Source: Ananas comosus
Taxonomy: Eukaryota; Streptophyta; Magnoliopsida; Poales; Bromeliaceae
Assembly: GCF_001540865.1 (NCBI RefSeq)
Contig: NC_033629.1
Coordinates: 12,854,373-12,918,372, forward strand
Direction: 5' to 3'
Length of the DNA: 64,000 nucleotides
A program made the position numbers and the translations under genes. Positions 38,622 through 51,200 of this stretch are shown in pieces. Within the stretch, counting starts at the first letter, position 1. Each line of letters starts with the position of its first letter. A model generated the notes under the pieces. It was not told where the DNA came from. It worked only from the letters and a program-made list of their open reading frames with translations, and ran no database searches.

Positions 38622-39543
38622 CCACTTTCAACTTTTTTGACCTAACCAAAAAAATTAAAAATTAAAAAATTAAAAAAAAAGCAGCTAGAGGATGGGGATG
38701 TAGTGGGGTTTCATATTTTATCAATCACAATAATAATAATAATAATAATAATAATAGTAATGGGGGTTCATAAGGGAAGAGGCAAATGTAATTTTGGTTT
38801 TTTTCTCTTCACCAATCTTGTAAAAAGGCTCAAAATGTGTATCTTCCTTCATTCCTTTTCCATTGTATTCATTTTTTCCCCAATGAAAATATATATAGAG
38901 CTGAGGCATAATGTTAGAATCACAGTGCTTAATCCTAATGTGGATAATTGAAAATATTCTTTATTAAAATTCACCTGATTTTGATTGTTTTAGTTAAAAC
39001 AAGTCATCTTTCTATATTCATCTCAAGTAATTATCATTTATTAAACGGCCTAAACCGTCGACTTATTAGCATTAATTAGATTAAAATTAACCTAAGATGA
39101 TACACATAAAATTTGCATTGTATTTATTTTTCCTATAGATTTATTTGATCAACTTATTGAAATCTAATGGGCCGTTACTAACTCTTACAGCCCATTAGGC
39201 CCATAAGTTGAAAATGTTTTTTTTTTCACAGCCCACACCACCACAAAAGCCGCAATTTTACAACCACCGCACAGGGGATAACTTATAATAATATTAACTC
39301 TATAAATTTAGAATAATAAAACGTATAAAGTTATTAATATTTTTTCGAAAATTTTACTGAAATAATACTCAAGGAGAAGCTCCGGTGGGATCAAGCAGGT
39401 CTTAAATTTTCGCGCACTATAGTATAGAGACATAATAAATGCTTGGTATAGATATAGGACTAATGAGAAATGCCCCCAACAAGTTGAGAGGATTTAAATT
39501 CGCATCCCCCATGTGCAACACAGCAGGAGCAGCACCTGCTTTA

Positions 39544-39579
<36 letters not shown>

Positions 39580-39966
39580 TAAGGGCATTTGAAAAGTGTC
39601 GGCAAGGGATGCTTCTTGTGTTTTCTTTATTTTTATTATTATTTTTTTTTTGGGGATTTGGGGTTGGGGAATTTGTTTTTTGCTTTGGAATTTTCTTCTG
39701 CAGTGTGCAGTTCAGTTCATATAAAGAGATTGGTGGTTGTTGGTAGGCAACATTAGGACACTTCTGCAGCTCCCCATCCCCCGTGACTGATGATGCCCTA
39801 TGGGATCCAGCTATGATGACATGAGTTCAATCTCTCTCTCTCTCTCTCTCTCTCTAGCGAACATATATAAGGTTCTCTCTCTCTCCTCAGATAAAATACA
39901 AACAGCTAAAAACAGTACAACATATACCCAAATTTTAAATCTTAAATTCTAAACTCTAAACCCTAA
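38622..39966. other. gene-free intergenic DNA with microsatellites
   Basis: Holds (AAT)n at 38729-38757, (GA)n at 39547-39574 and (CT)n at 39831-39855, otherwise AT-rich non-coding sequence. An interstitial CTAAACCCTAA telomere-like word at 39956-39966 abuts the Tourist-like element. Confidence 0.7.
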
Positions 39967-40961
39967 GGCCCCGTTTGGTTCGGGGGATAAGCGGGGATAA
40001 CAAAAGTTATCCCCGCTATTCCGCCAAACGGGATCATTTTTTACCGGGATATTTTATCCCGGTCAAAGCTTGCTATTCCCGGTTATCCCGGAATAGCAAG
40101 CTTTTTACTATTCCACCATTTTGGTGGAATAGTGCTATTCCAATGCTTAATTTCAAACTTAATTAAAATTATAAAATGAATTAAAACTAAATTATATAAA
40201 TATAATATTTTATATATTATAATACATTATTTTTATTATAAAATTATTAATTGTACTATATTAATACATATTATTTATATTTAAATATTATAATAAAATT
40301 TATAATAAATTATATTTAAGTATTATAATAAATTCTTTTTATTAAATTTAAGTTTAAGTAGAATTTTTAAAAAAATCTATAAATTTATTATAATAAATTA
40401 TTTTTATTAATTGTTCCCACCCCTATTCTTATTTTAAAAATTTAAAAATTAAAATTTTAAATTTTTAAAATTTATAATTTATAATCTCAAAATTAAAGTT
40501 TATAATTTTAAATTATAAATTATAAATTATAAATTTTAATTTTGATATTTTAATTTTGAAATTTAAAATTTGATATTTTATATTTTTTAAATTTAAATTT
40601 GATCTTAAATTTAAAGTTTAAAATTTAAAATTTTGAATATAAAATTTCAGATTTTAAATTTTAAATTTTAATTTCAAATTTTTGAAATTTAAAAGTTAAA
40701 ATTTTAAATTTTAAAATATAAATATAAAATATAAAAAATCTAATTCTAATATAAAGAAAGAGATAATATTATTAATTTTTATTTATAACTATCCACTTTA
40801 ATTCTTATTCCATCTTACCTAACCAAACGTTATTTTTCTTATTCCCAGAAATAACCTAATTTTCATCCAAACGTAAAATTGATCTAATCCCCGTTTGTAC
40901 CTCAATTTATACCTATTTCTGGAATACCCACTTTTTGCTTATCCCCGAACCAAACGATACC
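39967..40961. mobile_element. Tourist-like (PIF/Harbinger) element
   Basis: The ends GGCCCCGTTTGGTTCGGGG and, reverse-complemented, GGTATCGTTTGGTTCGGGG are terminal inverted repeats. TAA flanks both sides (39964-39966 and 40962-40964), the 3-bp duplication expected for this superfamily. The centre (about 40160-40740) is almost pure A and T. No transposase is present. It lies downstream of the GH17/X8 gene. A diverged relative is at 44696-45286. Confidence 0.75.
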
Positions 40962-41040
40962 TAAATAGTTTTGTTCATCTACTGCAATTGCAGCTGTGGA
41001 AGCTCGATTTGTGAAAGAAGCCGTAAGTTTTTTATTTTTG

Positions 41041-41413
41041 CTAAATTATAGAAAATTTTTCTATCAAAATTTAATTTTTTATTTTTCCTTTCTGTCATTT
41101 AAAAACCTACATTTTATCTCCCTAAAAAATAAAAAATGTTCACATAAGGTACAGTGTTAATAGTATTGATAAAATGACCAAAATGCTCTCTCCCTCTTCC
41201 TCTCCTCTCCCAACCCTCCTTTATTTGTAGAAGGGTATTTTCAGTATAAAAAAAATATAATAATGGGATATAGACGGAACCCTAATAGAACACTGACAGC
41301 GACGTCCAAAGTTAATATTTTTTATTTTTTAGGAGGGCAAAGTGTAGATTTTTAAATAACAAGGAGGGTAAGTGAAATATCGGATTTTGATAGAAAGGTT
41401 TTCTATAATTTAG
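41041..41413. mobile_element. foldback element with 90-bp inverted arms
   Basis: The left arm CTAAATTATAGAAAA...TTCTATCAAAAT and the right arm (its complement, with TTTTGATAGAAAGG...TATAATTTAG) face each other across about 200 bases. The flanks TATTTTTG (41033-41040) and TATTTTTT (41414 onward) look like an 8-bp target duplication. Non-coding. Confidence 0.65.
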
Positions 41414-41520
41414 TATTTTTTTAGAGATGGATAACATGCTAAATTTAGCTAAAAATGTGAATCAATTAGAATTCGAACTTAAAGCCGCAGGTAGCAACCA
41501 CCAAGCCTTTCACCACGTGC
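41414..41520 (-). mobile_element. degenerate SINE fragment
   Basis: An internally deleted minus-strand relative of the SINE family, with GTGAATCAATTAGAATTCGAAC, the complement of the B-box region, and CACCAAGCCTTT. Confidence 0.45.
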
Positions 41521-41613
41521 TGAAACAAGCCGTAAGTTAATGCTCGACCCTTGTGATATTGTACTTCGCACTTACGCTAAGCATGTTTAGATGAAGAAAG
41601 TTGTATATATATA

Positions 41614-41763
41614 TTTTTTGAGAGAGATATGTAGCATGCTATCTGCTTCGTTTATTTTATTTAGAAATAAATTTAACTGAAAATGTGAATCAACTAGGAT
41701 TCAAACTTGGAATTTCGGATACCAAACATCAAACTCTTTGCCACTTGCACTAGGAACGGTCGA
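41614..41763 (-). mobile_element. tRNA-derived SINE, copy 2
   Basis: A minus-strand copy. A poly-T start leads into GAGAGAGATATGTAGCATGC, the AAATAAA body, a degraded B box (GGATTCAAACTT) and the conserved 5' part ACTAGGAACGGTCG. About 150 bp. Confidence 0.7.
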
Positions 41764-41857
41764 TAAAGCTGTATAAAATTATTCCTATATACTTTATATA
41801 TATGTATTTATCTTTTTGGATAAATAGTGTGCTTCTCAATCTGTATTGGCTTAGCCC

Positions 41858-42028
41858 TTTTTTTTTTTTTTTTTTTTGAGAGAGAGAGAGATAGCTAGTA
41901 CGCTATCCGCTTTGTTTATTTCATTTAAAAATAAACGAAGCTGAAAATGTAAATCAAATAGGATTCGAACTTGGGTTTCGGGTATCAACCACCAAGCCTT
42001 TGTCACTTACTCTAGGGATGGTCGGTGG
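41858..42028 (-). mobile_element. tRNA-derived SINE, copy 3
   Basis: A minus-strand copy with a 20-base poly-T, that is, a poly-A tail. The B-box complement GGATTCGAACTTGG is well preserved, and the 5' end reads CTAGGGATGGTCGGTGG. Confidence 0.75.
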
Positions 42029-42208
42029 CCAATTGTTGATACCTACATCCTTGTCCTTGATATTTGGAGTTTGATTTTTGCTCCTTTTGTCACCAAATAG
42101 GACTCGTGGCTTCTTTGTTTAAAAAAATTGTGTCGTTTAAAAAATTTATTTGTTTGCAATTGTTTATTTGATGGAAAGCCAATTGTTTCATAACTAGAAT
42201 TCTTTCAC

Positions 42209-42363
42209 ACTGACTGTTTCTAAAGCAAATGGCAAAGGATTTGATGGTTGATACCTGAGATCCCGAGTTCGAATTCTAGTTGTTTTACATTTCCGGTTAA
42301 ATTTATTTTCAAATAAAATAAACGAAGCTGGTAACGTGCTACCTATATCTCAAAAAAAAAAAA
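42209..42363 (+). mobile_element. tRNA-derived SINE, copy 4, intact with target duplication
   Basis: An exact 11-bp duplication, AATTCTTTCAC, flanks the copy (42198-42208 and 42364-42374). It reads from ACTGACTGTTTC through the B box GAGTTCGAATTC to a poly-A tail. This proves insertion by target-primed reverse transcription and defines the family's ends. Confidence 0.85.
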
Positions 42364-42599
42364 AATTCTTTCACTTTTTTTTACTGATCTTTTAATTTTT
42401 ATATTTTTTCTTTCATAATTGACTTCACCACTGGCCAAAGCGAAGTCAATTGCTGTGCTCTTAAAATGTTGAGTTACAACTGAATTTAATGTACTACTTG
42501 CCAAACATTAAAAATAAATATTTATAGTTAGAAAATTACCTTACGATCCTCTCCACTTTTAGTAATACAATTAGTTCCATATATATATATATATATATG

Positions 42600-42824
42600 A
42601 GTCCGGTTATGATGCTTGTAAAAGTACCAAGCATTTGGTGCTTTGTAAATTTTTTATTGTTAGATCTTTACTTGATCATTTTTACCCGTTAGATTATATT
42701 ATTCAACCAACACCCACTCAACCCTGGAGCCCCACATCATCCTAACCGCACATCCTTAATCAAGGGCTGAAATAAAACTTACAAACAGCAATGACTTGGT
42801 ACTTTTAAAAGTAATAGGAGCTCA

Positions 42825-42826
<2 letters not shown>
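42600..42826. mobile_element. foldback element, family C, inside (TA)n
   Basis: It has short inverted ends (TGCTTGTAAAAGTACCAAG and its complement CTTGGTACTTTTAAAAG). (TA)n flanks both sides: 42581-42598, and 42828 onward to about 42879. Non-coding. A partial arm of the same family follows at 42880-42930. Confidence 0.6.

Positions 42827-42827
<1 letters not shown>

Positions 42828-42880
<53 letters not shown>
42828..42880. repeat. (TA)n microsatellite
   Basis: About 25 TA units between two family C foldback arms. Further TA runs lie at 43001-43045. Confidence 0.9.
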
Positions 42881-42882
<2 letters not shown>

Positions 42883-42996
42883 GAGCTCCTATACTTTTAA
42901 AAGTCACAAGTCTTTGGTGCTTATTATATATATATTTAGTGCGTCTACTATACTTTCGAAAGTATCGGAACCTCCGTACTTGTAAGTTGTTTTTGA

Positions 42997-43039
<43 letters not shown>

Positions 43040-44695
43040 ATATATTCCAAATCATTTTAGAATTCACAAAACTCATTAGATTAGTAAAAAAAGAAAAAAA
43101 AAAGGAAAAAATAATTAAAAATCTAAAATATACTCATAATATAAGAGTGCATACTTAGGCTTCGTTTGGAATTGCGAGAAAATTACGTTACGTGCAGTGA
43201 AAAATTACGATAGAAAAATATCATATTTGTTTCCGTACGTAATATTGCGTTTCACATATTACGAGAGTCGGTTATAACATATTTTCTGCAGTCCCACCGA
43301 AGAACGCAAAAACATATTGCTATATATTTTTTTCATTCAGATAGATCTCAATACCAATTACAAGAGTCCGTCGGTGCCTTTGAATGGGGTGCAATGTACA
43401 GCTAATATGCAAAAAGTTGTACCAAAGATACAATGTCGAAAACTTAAAAGTTGACTTGTTTTTTGTAATCTAGCTACGAAATCTATCAAATCTCTACTGT
43501 TTTAAATCAGATGGGACCGAGGCTTTAATTTGTTGGGTCTCTTTTTGGCCACTTCTATTTGTTAGTGCGAATGCAAACGCGCTTGAGCTCAAGCTCAAAC
43601 TCATACTCAAGTTCGACTCATTTAATTTTAAAATATATATAAGTAGCGTATATTGGCTTAAACTAATTATCGAACACAAGTGTAAACTGTTGGTTTAACA
43701 AAAAAAAAAAAAATTAAAATTAAAATATATAGAATTATTGTTTGTTTGTTTTTTTATCCATTCAATATATACACTTCCTTTTCGAATTACTAGAATGTTA
43801 CTGTGTTTTTCATAGTCAATTTAGAAACTAACATATATAGTAATGCTAGTTTAATTAGTTGTAGTTGATGCTATGATTACTTAACTAATATTACTTATGC
43901 ACCGTTAGAATCCGGAAAACTCAATTTTATTTTCAGCATGAACGTACGAAAAGTGATTTTAGCGTAACAATGCTTGTTAGGACATATAAGATTCATCAAA
44001 TCTGATCATAACAAGTAGATTTAATAAATTTATATGTCAATATCAAAATCGAGTTAATAACATCAATCGCTTGAAAATTTGAAATGTAAAACACCAAAAT
44101 GGATTGGAGCCACCACTTGAGAAACAGGATTCAGTGTGGCAACCTCACCTTACATATATTCTCTCCCACTCCATCATCATGTGTTCTTTTATTTTTTCTA
44201 ATTAAGTGTGTGAGGTTGATGATCTTTTTAACTGGATTTATGTCTCTAGATCTCTTGGTTGTTTTCCACTTATAAATAAGTGCATGGTCCCAAGATCCAC
44301 AACTTAACATCCTATATATTATGAGCTTTTTAGTGCCTCATCCATTTTGTACCAAATCCAAATCCAATACATTATTGGATTATAGTTAATGTATAATTTG
44401 GATGTTTTATATATTTACATACCCTAACCTAAGCAAAATTACATAAAATGAAAATTAAGTTTGCAAAGGCATTTTTATAATTTTGAATAATCAACAAGAT
44501 ATATAGAAATCCAAAACTTTTCAAGGGCTTGTTTGGCGAGTTGGTGGTGTTTTCAGAAATAGTCATATTAGATATATTGTCGATCTGATTATTTATTAGT
44601 AAAAGAAAAAAACTCAAAAAAAAAATTTTACATAGAGTAACACATATATGTAAGAGTTTATAATATCTATCTAATTTTTGCTTTATCTGATAATT

Positions 44696-45286
44696 AAGGT
44701 TCAGTTTGATTCGGGAATAAAGCAAGGATAACTAAAATTATATCGAGATATTTTTGACCGAGATATCTTATCTCTATCAAATCTTGCTATTTTCGATTAT
44801 TCTGAAATAGCTTGAAAAAATTATTCCACCATTTGGTAGAATGGTGCTGTTTCGAACTTTATTAAGGTTATGAATTGAGTATGGAGATATGATAAATTAC
44901 ATATTGTTGTAAATTATTTTTGTTATAAAAATTATTAATTATACTATATTAATACATATTATTTATAATTAAATATTATAATAAAATATTTTTATTAAGT
45001 ATAAGATTGAGCAAAATTTGAGAAAAAATAAAATATAGTTATAATAAATTATTTATATTAAATCATATTTTATATTAAATTCAATCATTACTTTTTTTCA
45101 CTATTCTCTATCATTCCTTAAAATTAAGCAAACACAATTTTAATTATTTCTAAAAATATTAGGATCAAGATTACAAATCAAACATGATTTTATTTAATCT
45201 GTGACTATATCCATTTAATAAGATTCTAGAAATAAAAAAAAAAAAAATTTACCCACTATGTTGGTTATTTTCGAACCAAACGGGGT
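44696..45286. mobile_element. diverged Tourist-like element
   Basis: The left part GGTTCAGTTTGATTCGGGAAT and the right part, reverse-complemented CCCCGTTTGGTTCGAAAAT, match the ends of the element at 39967-40961. Internal motifs such as CTTGCTATTTTCGATTATTC also correspond. The boundaries are approximate. Confidence 0.55.
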
Positions 45287-45725
45287 GAAATTCTAAAAAA
45301 GTGAATACACATAGAAGGTTAAAAAGACCCTTTATTAAATAATCGTACCACCACTTATAATTCATGAGAGAGAATAAATATAAATATAATATTATATAAT
45401 ATTACACATATATTGAATAAATTAATGCACCGACAAGTGATTGGCCCCAGTAGTGTCATTGTTTTGCGGCTTTGTTCTTCGCATGTGAACTTAATTTGCA
45501 TGTTGCTTTCATTAATCCCATGCAAATTATTTAATTCATATCCCTTCACATGTCTTGTTCTATTTTTCCATCTTAATATATAATAATAATTATTATTATT
45601 TTGTTATTATGCAATTTCTATCCATTAATTTTGGTATAATATAATCTGCAAACTTCCTAATTTCTTTGTGAAAATTACCATTTTTACGAATAAATATTTC
45701 CATCAATTTTCGTTTCATATCATGG

Positions 45726-45758
<33 letters not shown>

Positions 45759-45760
<2 letters not shown>

Positions 45761-46182
45761 AAAAACTTCAAAAACCCCCCTTGTGGTTTCAATTTTTTTC
45801 ACTTTAATACCCTGTGGTTTAAAATGTATCAAGTTAGTACCCTGTGGTTTCTCACTTTATCACTTTAGTACCCTGTGGTTTAAAGTGTATCAAGTTAGTA
45901 CCCTGTGGTTTTTGCACTTATCACTTTAGTATTCTGTGTTTTAATTTTGTATCAGTTAGTACCCTGTGGTTTTTTAAACCATAAGGTAACTAAAGTGATA
46001 AAGTGTGAATCACAGGGTACTAAAGTGATAAGTGCAAAACCACATGGTACTAACTTGATACACTTTAATCACAGGGTACTAAAGTGATAAGTGAGAAACC
46101 ACAGGGTATACTTGATACACTTTAACCACAGGGTATTAAATGAAAAAGTGTGAAAACCACAGGGGGTTTTTGAAGTTTTCCC
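45759..46182. mobile_element. foldback element, CACAGGG family, copy 3
   Basis: Begins GGAAAAACTTCAAAAACC and ends GAAGTTTTCCC. Each arm holds four to five repeats of the word CCCTGTGGTTT (or its complement) with AAAGTGTATCAAGTTAGTA spacers. It is inserted in TA-rich sequence, so the target duplication cannot be read. Confidence 0.75.
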
Positions 46183-47168
46183 TATATAATATATATATAT
46201 ATAATAATATATATATATATTAATATTTAATATAATAATATATAATATATATATATATACAATATTTTCATCAAGCTTTAATTTCTTTATGTTCCTTGTA
46301 TTTTTTTCAAAAATCACATTAAAAAATTATATAAATAAATATCCCAACCATATTGTACTAGGATAAATGATCAACATGCATCAACAAGAGAGATTGCTAC
46401 ATTCCAATCTAGGCTATTTTCTTTAAGGGGACCATCACATGATATAATTTAAAATATTTGGCATTTCGTTCCAATATTTAAGCCATGTCGAAATTAAATA
46501 AGATCCATTTTTAATTATTTATTAGTAATATGCTTTGCGTTAAAATGATCGTGAGTTACATATGCAACGTTTCACTAACTAAAATTTACTGCTTATTTAA
46601 CTTAAAACTTCAAAAATAGCTTCTCTATTCTGAAAAACACGCTTAAACAAAGAATTTTTATTTTTTTAATTATTTTGGAAGAAATTTCAAATCGAGAAAA
46701 TTTTTTACTTCTTTGTATAATTCTACTTAAGCGCGTAGATTGTTTATTTCAATAATTAAGAGTAACACATGGTAAATCAAATTGATAAAAATTTATTTAT
46801 TTCCGTACATATATATATATATTAACTAGTACGTGTCGAATAATAGAAAAGAATAGTAATTATATAGGGGTTTATTCTTAAGAAGAGCGTACTTATTCTA
46901 GTACGGAATAATAATGCGCTATGATCACGAGCCTTGCAATAAGCCACTACTATACCATAGTTTTATTTTTATTTTATTATATAAATTTGTCGCTATATAG
47001 AATGGTAAAATATTATACTTTATAAATATATTAAATTAAATTAAAAAAAAAAATTTGGAATAACAATATTAAATATTTTGTAATTGTAATGCATAAAAAT
47101 ATTGTTAAAAGTATATTAATATAGTACTACTTTTTTATTATAATACTAATTAGACAGTACTTCTCACT

Positions 47169-47210
<42 letters not shown>

Positions 47211-47753
47211 CAAGATTCAACATTCTACAAAAATTGCTTAATTAAAAAAAAAATCTAAAATTAGTACTATATGAAGCTGTCAAACTCATAAACAGTGCTA
47301 CATATAACCTCACAATCAAACATGTTATTTATTTTTAAATGTTTAAATTGAAGTTAAAAATGTAAAAATATTTGAACAGAACCTAAATCTGATACAAAAT
47401 AAACCGCTCAACTCAACAAAAATTAGCCAACCACAGACAAAAAAAAATTTATGGGGACAGTCCACATGGTAAGAGTACTGTCTCATTCATCGGCCATTTA
47501 TTTTAAAAATTTATACCAAATTATATAATAAATAGTGAACTAGGCTTAGCTTGGTATTAAGCTCCATCTGACGCTATAAAATAAAATAGAGTTGGGTAAA
47601 AACATGTAGAGTTATGCTTCTGCATTTTTCGGTGGGACACTTCTCGCGATATTTGAAACGCAATATTACGTATGAAAATAAATAGGATATTTTTTCATCA
47701 TACTTTTCTACCGTACATAACACAATCTTTTCGTAATCCCAAACGAAACCTTA

Positions 47754-48087
47754 GACTGTCTCGATGTTTATTTATTCACCAGGCCTACTCCCCACCTCCC
47801 CCCCATCTCTCTCTTACAAAAGGAGTAACTTTAGTAGGAAGCTCTTAACGACGTCTTATTGAAAAGTTTCAGTCCACTTCCGCGCGTTAATTTTGTTTCC
47901 AATCTAATAATTCATTGATTTTTTTTAATATTAGAATTTTAAGAAATTAAATTCTAGAAAGAAATTATAATTCGATTGATTGGGCTTCCCCCACTCAATT
48001 TTCTTTTTTTATCCCCCCAAATTCACACTCAAACCCTGTATTGGGCCACTACTACAACAACACTCCACATTGACCACCACAACACAT

Positions 48088-48129
<42 letters not shown>

Positions 48130-48151
48130 CTCCCTCTTTTCCTTTCCTAAA

Positions 48152-48202
<51 letters not shown>

Positions 48203-48253
48203 CAAAGAAGAAGATCTAGGGAGAAAGATAGTAAGGGGCTAGCTTCTAGAACA
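47754..48253 (+). promoter_or_regulatory. upstream region and leader of the SKU5-like gene
   Basis: Contains two long (CT)n tracts (48091-48125 and 48163-48191) and a (CA) run just before the start codon. Such CT-rich leaders are common in plants. No certain TATA box was identified. Confidence 0.5.
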
Positions 48254-51200
48254 ATGGGAAAGAGAACAATATCCAGGCTCTCGATCTCGATCTCTCCTCG
48301 TCGTCGTCTTCATCATCATCATCATCGTCATCATCATCAACATCAACATGAAGATCATCAGCATCATCTCCTCCTCTTTCTCGTGTCTCTCGCATTGCTC
48401 GCATCTTCCAACACCTGCAACTGCGACGACCCCTACCGCTTCTTCACCTGGAACGTCACCTACGCCGACATCTGGCCCCTCGGCGTCAAGCAACAGGCAT
48501 ACATTCCTCATCGTCCTCATCATCGTCATTGATCATCATCATCAACCAAAAGAAATTTTTTTAAAAAAAAACATACTTCTATACGTACATCTGTATGTCT
48601 ATACATACATACATATGCTTTTTATTATATATTCTGTATGAATCTCATTCTAGTTAGTTCGCAACACATGCAGGGAATATTGATAAACGGGCAATTCCCC
48701 GGCCCCCAGATCGAGGCGGTGACGAACGACAACGTCATCATCAACGTCTTCAACTCTCTCTCCGACCCCTTCCTCATCTCCTGGTACGCGATCTCTCCTG
48801 CTCTTCTCCATTGTCGCCCCAATCTCTAAAACAAAAATACAAAAACGCATTATTATGTCTCAGAGCAATGCAACTAATACATTCCAAAGTTGAGTGTACA
48901 TCTATTCATTTTTTACTCGTCACATTAATTGAGGTGGAAGATCTTTTTTTTTTGAAATGTATAAATAAAGTTTATTTTATAAAATAAAAATAAAATCACA
49001 TGATAATTAAGTTTAACTTTTTGAACTACGGGATATCCAAATATAATTGAATTGAGGAGTCTCCATACATTTTATTTTATTTTATTTTTTCTCATTTATT
49101 TGTTTCTTTATTTATTTATTTATACTATTTAATTAATTTCCTTAAACTGACATTCGGTTGAAAGCGATCTAGATCAGATCTTGTTTAGGTAACGAGATTT
49201 AAAATTGTGTCGGTACGTAGTAATAACTCTAGTACTTCCCCCGTGATCAGTTGGAGAATTTAATGGCGAATTAATTAACTTAACTAATTATTAAAACTCT
49301 ATTAATAAATTAACTAATTAATTCCTTATATAAGTTGTCGTAGATGCCCTGGTTTTAGTCTACCACATCATCCATAGACCAATATTTTAATTTCTATATA
49401 TATAATATATATATTTTTTATTATATCTTTAAATCACACATGCGTACTTTTTTTTTATATTATAGCTGAGACATCTTATAAGTGTTCAATTGAGATAATG
49501 TAGATATATTAAATCGAATTATATTTGATTTAATTTTTTTTGTAAATTACAATTTAATAATTTGTGCGGAGTACCTTGTTACAGTATGTGAGTGACTCTG
49601 GTTGACGGATGACGTGGTAGACCAGGTTTAGGGAGTGATTTTTTTGGGGTGTCGGGATGCGATTTTATTGGAGGGAAAAGATGACGCTGTTTCTCTGCGC
49701 TGGCGCAGCGGTGTACGCTTTCCTTTTTGAACAGAGGGGCAATATCGAGATTCGAGATCATTACTTGTCCTTTTTTGCTGCTTTTTTTTTCCCTTAAAAA
49801 AAAAGAAAAAAAGGCTTGATTGATCGATCGTGAACCGTTGATTCTCTGGTCCTTAACTCTGGGTAGATCTCGTAAATTAAATTAATATAAAAACTTCAAA
49901 TAACATCCCGTGGTTCCCTAATTTTTTACTTTAGTATTCAATAATTTTATTTTCCGTTTTTTATTATATTTTTTATTAATTTTTTTCGTTAAAACATTGG
50001 TAAAGTTAAAACTAAAAAGTGCTAAAATATATATTCGATAAATATATGTAGGATATCTGAAGTTTTTTGTATATAAATTAACGAAATATTAATGGAAGAG
50101 CCAACAAAAAAAAAAATTAAAATCACAGGGTATTAAAATAATACACTTTAAATCATATGATACTAAAGTGAAAGAATATAAAACTATAGGAATAATTTTT
50201 GAGGTTTACGCTAAATTAATTTAATCGAATAATAATACTGGAGGAATTCAAAAAAGTTTGGCAGAGGAATCTTATCAAAATTTTGTTGCTTTTTTTTTAA
50301 AAAAATGTGGAATGGGTATTGGAGAGATTCTCTATTGACCAACCAAAAAAAAAAAAAAATATTTGGTACAAATTATTGCTTAATTTGGTTTATAAAAATC
50401 CAAAGTTTTCAATTTTAGAGATTTTAAAATTTAAATATAATGATTTTTGGGTGAAGCTAATTTTAGTTCAACCGAATGAGATTGTCATCTGCCGTCCATC
50501 ATGCAGAGGGCACAAATCTTAAAGTTGCCTCTTTTTTTTTTTTTCTTTTAATGTTTTCAATCTAAATAGGGAGTATTTTATTATTTGGCATAATCTTTCC
50601 TTTGGGGTGAAGCAAAGCAACAAATGGATTTTATTCTTCGTGAATATTTTACCTAATAAAATTTTGTACTCGGGCATCGACTATTTCTCCTTTTCCAATA
50701 CAGTAAGCGCGAAATTTAAAGCTTTAAAGAGCTCATTCAATATAAGCCGTGTGATCCTTTTTATGGGGTGGATCAATGGATATTAGCCCACCAATTTGGG
50801 CCCAATCAAATAAAAACAATCTTGTTTGGGCCTCTTTTTATGTAGGAATTTGTACACTACGGTGCTATTTATAATTAATTAAACTACTAAATCTCTAACA
50901 AATAAAGAACTAATTAAACTACTAAATCTCTAAAGAGTAGCGGCTTTTGTAGATCTTATGTTTGTAGATTATTGTAATTTATAATAATTAGCTAGTTTTG
51001 TGTAGGAATGGTGTATATATATATATTTATAGCGGATTATGAGGAACCAAAACAAAACATGTAATTAATGAATTGATGTTAATTACATTGTAGCTAATCA
51101 CCTTTACTATGCAGCATCTACAAAACCTGAACTATTTCTTTAGAATTAAGCTCATTATTACCTTTTGTCTTTGTTACCTATTTACGGAAACATAATAATT

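Larger units (their letters stand above)
43158..47750. mobile_element. putative 4.6-kb non-autonomous PIF/Harbinger-like element (or two facing ends)
   Basis: The left end GGCTTCGTTTGGAATTGCGAG and the right end, reverse-complemented GGTTTCGTTTGGGATTACGA, stay alignable for about 150 bp, including CGTAATATTGCGTTTCA. TTA stands directly outside both ends (43155-43157 and 47751-47753), the 3-bp duplication expected of this superfamily. The interior is AT-rich with no transposase. It contains a second Tourist-like element (44696-45286), a foldback element (45759-46182) and TA tracts (for example 47168-47208). A smaller MITE inflated by later insertions is an equal possibility. Confidence 0.55.

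Noticed and set aside
39956..39966. Interstitial telomere-like CTAAACCCTAA
   Set aside because: Only a couple of degenerate units, next to a Tourist-like element. Too short to call a telomeric relic.
48239..48529. Minus-strand Met-rich frame opposite the start of the SKS gene
   Set aside because: Produced by the CAT repeat read on the other strand.
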